Assembly (NCBI GenBank): GCA_903932565.1
Contig: CAIZGQ010000557.1
Coordinates: 1-7,976, forward strand
Direction: 5' to 3'
Origin: an uncultured Hyphomicrobiales bacterium
GTDB lineage: Bacteria; Pseudomonadota; Alphaproteobacteria; Rhizobiales; Beijerinckiaceae
Length of the DNA: 7,976 nt
A program made the translations under genes and the position numbers. How positions within the stretch are numbered: the stretch's first letter is position 1; each line of letters opens with the position of its first letter. Shown piece by piece: positions 4,370 to 7,976 of the stretch. Below the pieces are notes generated by a model, which was given only the letters and a program-made list of their open reading frames with translations, was not told the origin of the DNA and made no database searches.

Positions 4370-6334
4370 TCATCGAGGGGCCACCATGCCGTGCTCGATG
4401 GTGATGAACCCTGCGAGCTGAAGCCCCTCGATGGCCTCCATAACCGTGCCTCGCCGTGTGTCTCGCTTGGTCGTGCCGGTGTCGTGCGGAATGTCCTGCA
4501 CCACCGCTGCGATGAGGGCATTCAAGGCGACGGGCTGATCATCCATTTCGAACAGTCCCTGCAGGATGCGCAGGGCCTGCTTCTGCCGTGCTCCTTTCGG
4601 CTGCCTGCTTCGCTGGCCTGCCCCCCGCGACGACAGGACCATGCTGCTGGCCGCGTCTCCGTCCTGATCCACACCCAGGGGCACAATCTGGAGGCTGAAG
4701 GCAATTTCATCGCCATCTTTTCCGTCCTTGACCTTGGTGAGCTTGACTGCCCGATAGTCGCCGTCGCGCAGCACCTCGAGCTCGACATCGGCGGCGGCTT
4801 TCAGTCCTGACCAGCCGCGCCCACCTTTGGCCTGGTCTTTTCCGCTGTGATGCACCAGCAGCACCATAGCGCCGGTGGCCTGGTGGATCTCGGCAGCGTT
4901 CCTCAAGGCCAGCCCCATGTCCTCAGATGCATTTTCGTTCGCGCCTGGCGTAGCCCTTGCGAAGGTGTCCAACACCAGCAGCTCGGCACCACCGGCCGCC
5001 TCGATGGCGTCGATCAGGTTCTCGACGTTCACCTTGTTGCGCAGGTCAAGCCCGGTGCCTACCTGCGCGAACGGCAAGGCGGACAGGTCGATCCCGTGGT
5101 GCTCCTGGTAGGCCGCCAAACGCCTCGGAAAGCCCGCGTTTCCTTCCAGCGTGAAGTACACCACCCGCGCCTGCTGCACGCGGTGTTCACGCCACGGCAC
5201 GCCCCTGGCTATGGCCAAGGCCATATCGAGCACGAGGAACGATTTACCCGCACCTGGCGCACCGAAGATGATCCCCAGCTCGGCGCGGTCGAGCACACCC
5301 TTGATGAAGTAGCGGCTCTGCAGTGCGGCGGCCAGGTCAACCGTCACACCCCACTGGATGCTGTAAGGGTTCGGTCTTTTGGCCGCCTGGCTGAGGTCTT
5401 CGAACTCGTCGGCGGTGGCAGCGGCCTCGATGGCTTCCCGGGACTTCGGATTAACCCAGCCCTGCGCCTGTGCCAGCTTGAACACGGCGGCCGGGCCGGT
5501 GCTGGTGGGCCGGAAGGTGTCCCAAGTCCTGCTGTCGGCCTCAGGCTGGTGCTTGGGGCTTGTGGCGCTCCACTCAAGCCAGATGGCTCGGCCGGCCTCC
5601 CCATGGGGTTTCAGCGCATGGCCCACCCTCTGCCAGGTGTCGCGATCATCGGAGGGTATGAACTGAAGTGCGCCCCGCAGCTCCTCCAGCTGGCGCGCAG
5701 CATCCTCGGCAGTCACGGTTGCCAGCGAATTTGCGGCCGCCGGCTCAGCACTTCGAACAGCACCAATCAGTTCCATGAGCACGGCCGGCGCTTCCGGCAG
5801 TGCATCGAGGCTGGCGGCCATCCCCAGCTCGAGCAGGTAAGCGCTGCCGGTGTCGGGATGGATTGACGGCGGCATGACGTCTTGCACCGTCTGCCCACCG
5901 CCATCTGCACAGCGGAACTCGAGGCCGTGCTGCTCGCTCTGGTTCACGGTGCGGAACGGCTGCACGCCATCCGGCAGCCGATAGAGCAGCTTTCCCCGGC
6001 CCTGACGGCCGCTGATGATTCGCACGGCCTCAGGGGCGTCCCACAGGCCTTGCAGGTCCACTCCCCAGTTCGTCAGGTAGGCGCTTGCCTTCTGCCAGTT
6101 GTCGACGTCCAGCGCCCAGGTGCCGGACCAGGCGTGGCACAGGCCGATCCCCACCGCATTCGGCGGGAGGTCCTCCAGCCGCCGGATGGCCTTCTCGCGC
6201 CGGTTCCATCCAGCCGTGCGCGGCCCCTTCGTACCCAGCGGGATCTGCACCAGGGCGAAACCGGCGGCCAGATACTCGGCGGCGGCTGCGCGCACCAGGG
6301 CGGCCTGGTTGACGTGCAGGGGTTGCGCGCTCAT
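4370..6334 (-). CDS. Primase-polymerase / RecA-like helicase replication protein
   Basis: Replication initiator of the element, 654 aa. Residues about 14-190 form a bifunctional primase/polymerase (Prim-Pol) domain: the metal-binding pair Asp76/Asp78 in WALDVD, SGRQGRGKLLYRL (108-120) and PPSIHPDTG (155-163). Residues about 216-292 look like PriCT_2, the connector common in these proteins. A RepA/RecA-like hexameric helicase follows: Walker A GAPGAGKS (358-365), Walker B LLVLD (452-456), and the VHHSGK motif (494-499). The last 75 residues look like a winged helix and could bind the iterons that begin just past the stop codon. The ATG overlaps the stop of the upstream gene (ATGA at 6334-6331), so translation is coupled, and GAGGTGA lies just before it. 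Combining primase, helicase and origin recognition in one protein is the P4-alpha/satellite solution; here the primase is of Prim-Pol type. The gene looks intact. Confidence 0.93.
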   Translation of the reverse strand: MSAQPLHVNQAALVRAAAAEYLAAGFALVQIPLGTKGPRTAGWNRREKAIRRLEDLPPNAVGIGLCHAWSGTWALDVDNWQKASAYLTNWGVDLQGLWDAPEAVRIISGRQGRGKLLYRLPDGVQPFRTVNQSEQHGLEFRCADGGGQTVQDVMPPSIHPDTGSAYLLELGMAASLDALPEAPAVLMELIGAVRSAEPAAANSLATVTAEDAARQLEELRGALQFIPSDDRDTWQRVGHALKPHGEAGRAIWLEWSATSPKHQPEADSRTWDTFRPTSTGPAAVFKLAQAQGWVNPKSREAIEAAATADEFEDLSQAAKRPNPYSIQWGVTVDLAAALQSRYFIKGVLDRAELGIIFGAPGAGKSFLVLDMALAIARGVPWREHRVQQARVVYFTLEGNAGFPRRLAAYQEHHGIDLSALPFAQVGTGLDLRNKVNVENLIDAIEAAGGAELLVLDTFARATPGANENASEDMGLALRNAAEIHQATGAMVLLVHHSGKDQAKGGRGWSGLKAAADVELEVLRDGDYRAVKLTKVKDGKDGDEIAFSLQIVPLGVDQDGDAASSMVLSSRGAGQRSRQPKGARQKQALRILQGLFEMDDQPVALNALIAAVVQDIPHDTGTTKRDTRRGTVMEAIEGLQLAGFITIEHGMVAPR

Positions 6335-6765
6335 GACTCACCTCGCAGGACTGCGCGCACGTCATTCGGCCCGAGCACCCGGTCGCCGGTGCCCCGATTG
6401 AGCAGGCGGAGGCAAGCATCCGCGTCCAGTTGCCGGTCGAGCCGTTGGCCGCTCGGCCCTCGAACGGGTGTGCGGGAGATGAGCGTGCAGTCGGGGAATT
6501 TGTCATCTTCAGCGACCACCCAATCTACGTCCTCGGGCCAGCCGCTCGCCCTGGCTTCGCCCTTGAATACCCGGCGGCAGTACCGGCGCTCGTCGCTGGT
6601 GCACAGCCGCATCCAGTCCGCGCGTGACCAAGCAGGGAGCGCTAGAATTGCTCTGCGCATCCATGGTGTTTCCTTCACGTAGTCGGGTGCGTTGTCGATG
6701 CAGGAGCGCAGCGTCAGGTGAGGCCTCGGGGTGGCGGCCCCGGGGCTTTGCGTTTTCTGGAGCAT
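6331..6765 (-). CDS. Hypothetical protein, 144 aa, between AlpA and the primase
   Basis: I do not recognise this protein. It has no signal peptide or membrane segment. Notable are tryptophan-rich patches (PAWSRADWMRL, residues 45-53; GWPEDVDWVVAEDD, 76-89) and five scattered cysteines that do not form an evident zinc site. Its stop overlaps the primase start by ATGA and its start lies 12 bp after the alpA stop, so it belongs to the replication operon and may assist or regulate replication. The start is uncertain: the ATG at 6765 lacks a clear ribosome site, whereas the ATG at 6660 (109 aa) has AAGGA ten bases upstream. I keep the longer form because codons between the two starts mostly end in G or C, as in real genes here, and because of the tight spacing to alpA. 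Confidence 0.75.
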   Translation of the reverse strand: MLQKTQSPGAATPRPHLTLRSCIDNAPDYVKETPWMRRAILALPAWSRADWMRLCTSDERRYCRRVFKGEARASGWPEDVDWVVAEDDKFPDCTLISRTPVRGPSGQRLDRQLDADACLRLLNRGTGDRVLGPNDVRAVLRGES

Positions 6766-6777
6766 TGGCGGGCCCCG

Positions 6778-7029
6778 TTATGCAGCTTCGTTCAGGGATT
6801 GGCGCGCGTCCTCCAGGTTGCGCACTAGCTCGCGGATTTTGTCGGCGCTCCTGCCGGCGATGCGTGCGGCGTTCAAGGCCTCAACTTCCGAGGCTGGCCA
6901 GCCCACTGCTCGGAGACCGATAGCCACCGGGTGGGGCCACAGGCCGAGCCCGATCAATCGATAGATGGTGGTGCGCGAAAGTCCGGTCTCGGCAATGACT
7001 GCCGGCAGGCGGATAAACATACGGGCCAT
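6778..7029 (-). CDS. alpA: AlpA-family transcriptional regulator
   Basis: A small (83 aa) MerR-like helix-turn-helix activator. The hallmark is RLPAVIAETGLSRTTIYRLI (residues 7-26) followed by GLWPHPVAIGLRAVGWPASEVEAL (29-52), the standard AlpA/phage P4 Vis layout: HTH, wing with P-x-P-V-x-hG-x-R, then W-x-x-x-EV. In P4-like elements these proteins activate excision or act as excisionase/repressor of late genes. The start is well supported by AAGGAG six bases upstream. It begins about 100 bp after the preceding gene, a gap with several hairpins, so it may have its own promoter; the 144-aa gene follows after 12 bp. The C-terminus (53-83) is a charged helix. The target sites are unknown; the attP region and the gap upstream are candidates. 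Confidence 0.93.
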   Translation of the reverse strand: MARMFIRLPAVIAETGLSRTTIYRLIGLGLWPHPVAIGLRAVGWPASEVEALNAARIAGRSADKIRELVRNLEDARQSLNEAA

Positions 7030-7110
7030 GCTGTGCTCCTTCGGATTAAGTCGGGACGACCTAGTATCCAAAGGGCCATAGCGGCCCGATATTGCCCGGA
7101 GGGGGCTGAA

Positions 7111-7138
7111 GGTAACCCGCTGGGGGCTCCGGGTTACC
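7111..7138 (-). promoter_or_regulatory. Perfect 9-bp inverted repeat overlapping the stop codon ahead of alpA
   Basis: GGTAACCCG (7111-7119) and CGGGTTACC (7130-7138) form a 9-bp stem with a 10-base G-rich loop. The repeat includes the stop codon of the 154-aa gene (7136-7134). No T tract follows on the minus strand, so it is not a typical intrinsic terminator. It may act as an operator, attenuator or mRNA-stabilising hairpin between the early genes and alpA. A second small stem, GGGCC-ATAGC-GGCCC (7073-7087), lies between it and alpA. Confidence 0.5.
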
Positions 7139-7598
7139 TCTTGTAAAGCCGGTTCTTGATGGTCTTTTCGGTTATGGGGTGGCGCGTGGCTGCGCCTTTC
7201 GCAAACTTGTTGATCGTCTCGCCTTCGGGGCGGGCATCGAACTCGGCCTGAATCTTCACCCAGGTGTCGCCGTAGCCCCCGGGCTGGTCGAGGTTTTTCC
7301 GGGCGGCGAGCCAGCCCTGCAGCTTTTCCATGCTTTGCGCTGATGCCCGCATTGATTCGGGTAGGTTGGCGATTATTGCAGCGAGTTGCCAAGCCAACTC
7401 GTCCCGGGAAGCATTGGCCTGATCGATCTGCGCCTTGATGGCCTCGATGCCGCCGGCATAGTCCCAGGTGCGAGGCCACTCGACCGGCGGCCGGTCTGCA
7501 TCGAGGAGCTTCTGCAGCTCGGCCGCCGGTAGGTTGCCCGGGGTTGTCGCCCAGGCCCAGAAGTTGGCCAGGTCGAAGCCTTCCCCATGGTCGCTCAT
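7134..7598 (-). CDS. Hypothetical protein, 154 aa
   Basis: I do not recognise this protein. The N-terminal third is rich in Trp and Pro (FWAWATTPGNLPAAEL at 13-28; VEWPRTWDYAGG at 39-50). The middle (50-100) is an amphipathic helical region that could form a coiled coil. The basic C-terminus (128-154, ending HPITEKTIKNRLYKR) resembles a short helix-turn-helix and could bind nucleic acid. I choose the ATG at 7598 because the upstream gene stops one base before it (TGA-G-ATG), implying coupled translation; the open frame continues upstream to 7742, but that part is a shadow of the 80-aa gene. It lies in the early region after the integrase and before alpA, where satellites often carry small regulators or anti-phage genes. 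Confidence 0.75.
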   Translation of the reverse strand: MSDHGEGFDLANFWAWATTPGNLPAAELQKLLDADRPPVEWPRTWDYAGGIEAIKAQIDQANASRDELAWQLAAIIANLPESMRASAQSMEKLQGWLAARKNLDQPGGYGDTWVKIQAEFDARPEGETINKFAKGAATRHPITEKTIKNRLYKR

Positions 7599-7599
7599 C

Positions 7600-7842
7600 T
7601 CAGGCGGCCACCGGCAGACAGGCGATTGCCTCCTGCAGCTGCTCGAGCTCGTCAAAATGGCTGTCGAGGGCCTCCTGCAGCGCCTGCACCAAGTGTAGCG
7701 CCTCCATGGCGCTGCCACCTGCCTGAGAGGCTTGGGCGGCATCCAGCGCCGCCCTGGCGGATCTGGCGAGGGTAACCATCTGCTGCTGCCGCTCGATGCA
7801 CTGCTCGGCCTTCAGGACAACGGGGTTGCGTGGATCTGCCAT
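7600..7842 (-). CDS. Small helical hypothetical protein, 80 aa
   Basis: Unrecognised. Residues 9-78 are almost entirely helical in composition (A, L, E, Q-rich), with spacing compatible with a coiled coil and hence dimerisation. There is no membrane segment or clear DNA-binding motif. The start is firm: AAGGAG lies eight bases before the ATG (7842-7840). That ribosome site falls inside the terminal repeat and is therefore also found at 1-23. On the circle the gene begins 36 bp after the integrase stop and ends one base before the 154-aa start, so the three genes probably share a transcript. A reading frame extending upstream to 7950 overlaps the integrase and lacks support. Confidence 0.75.
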   Translation of the reverse strand: MADPRNPVVLKAEQCIERQQQMVTLARSARAALDAAQASQAGGSAMEALHLVQALQEALDSHFDELEQLQEAIACLPVAA

Positions 7843-7976
7843 GGTGCAATCTCCTTGTGCGTGGTTGCCTGAGTCGGTCAGGCGGCCGTGTTGGTCTTGC
7901 GTGCTTCGTCCAGGCTGGTGACAGTGGCCGGCTTGCGCTCGGTGCTGCACCAGGTGGCCCAGGCCTGCATCAGCAG
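7840..7976. repeat. 137-bp terminal direct repeat, right copy
   Basis: Identical to bases 1-137. Joining the two copies restores a continuous integrase gene reading into the 80-aa gene, which supports a circular molecule. Confidence 0.95.
7878..7976 (-). CDS. int: Integrase C-terminus, partial second copy produced by the terminal repeat
   Basis: The last 32 codons and stop of the integrase, cut at the window edge. It is identical to positions 39-137 and is not a second gene; it is the same gene read again past the join of the circle. It shows the order integrase, 36-bp gap, 80-aa gene on one strand. Confidence 0.93.
   Translation of the reverse strand: MLMQAWATWCSTERKPATVTSLDEARKTNTAA

Overview
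The first 137 bases of the window (1-137) are repeated exactly at its end (7840-7976). The simplest reading is a circular molecule of 7,839 bp opened at an arbitrary point and read slightly more than once around. It is very GC-rich, and the codon choice, short leaders with AAGGAG-type ribosome sites and protein style suggest a proteobacterial host (Pseudomonas-like or Burkholderiales-like). That host assignment is an inference; no sequence here fixes the genus.

Every credible gene lies on the minus strand. Read in the direction of transcription around the circle: a P4-type tyrosine integrase (1289-39), an 80-aa helical protein (7842-7600), a 154-aa protein (7598-7134), an AlpA-type regulator (7029-6778), a 144-aa unknown (6765-6331), a 654-aa primase-polymerase/RecA-like helicase (6334-4370), a block of nine 9-bp repeats that looks like a replication origin (4234-4366), a 174-aa protein with a terminase-small-subunit-like helix-turn-helix (4203-3679), and a 613-aa protein resembling podovirus internal/DNA-ejection proteins (3542-1701). 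About 410 bp of non-coding DNA (1290-1700) close the circle. They hold a terminator for the operon, a palindrome cluster, a likely integrase attachment site (attP) and the integrase promoter.

The gene set of integrase, AlpA, primase/helicase with its own iterons, and packaging or virion-like genes without capsid, large terminase, portal, lysis or conjugation genes is that of a phage satellite (P4, PICI or VEIME-like), seen here in its excised circular form. Integrase and attP would move the element in and out of the chromosome, AlpA would switch genes on, the primase/helicase would fire the iteron origin, and the last two genes are candidates for exploiting a helper phage's virion. attP lies between the end of the last gene and the start of the integrase, so integration would leave the gene array intact and in one direction.

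The least described parts are the 613-aa virion-like protein, a possible +1 frameshift or indel at the end of the 174-aa gene, the iteron origin, and the arm/core structure of attP.
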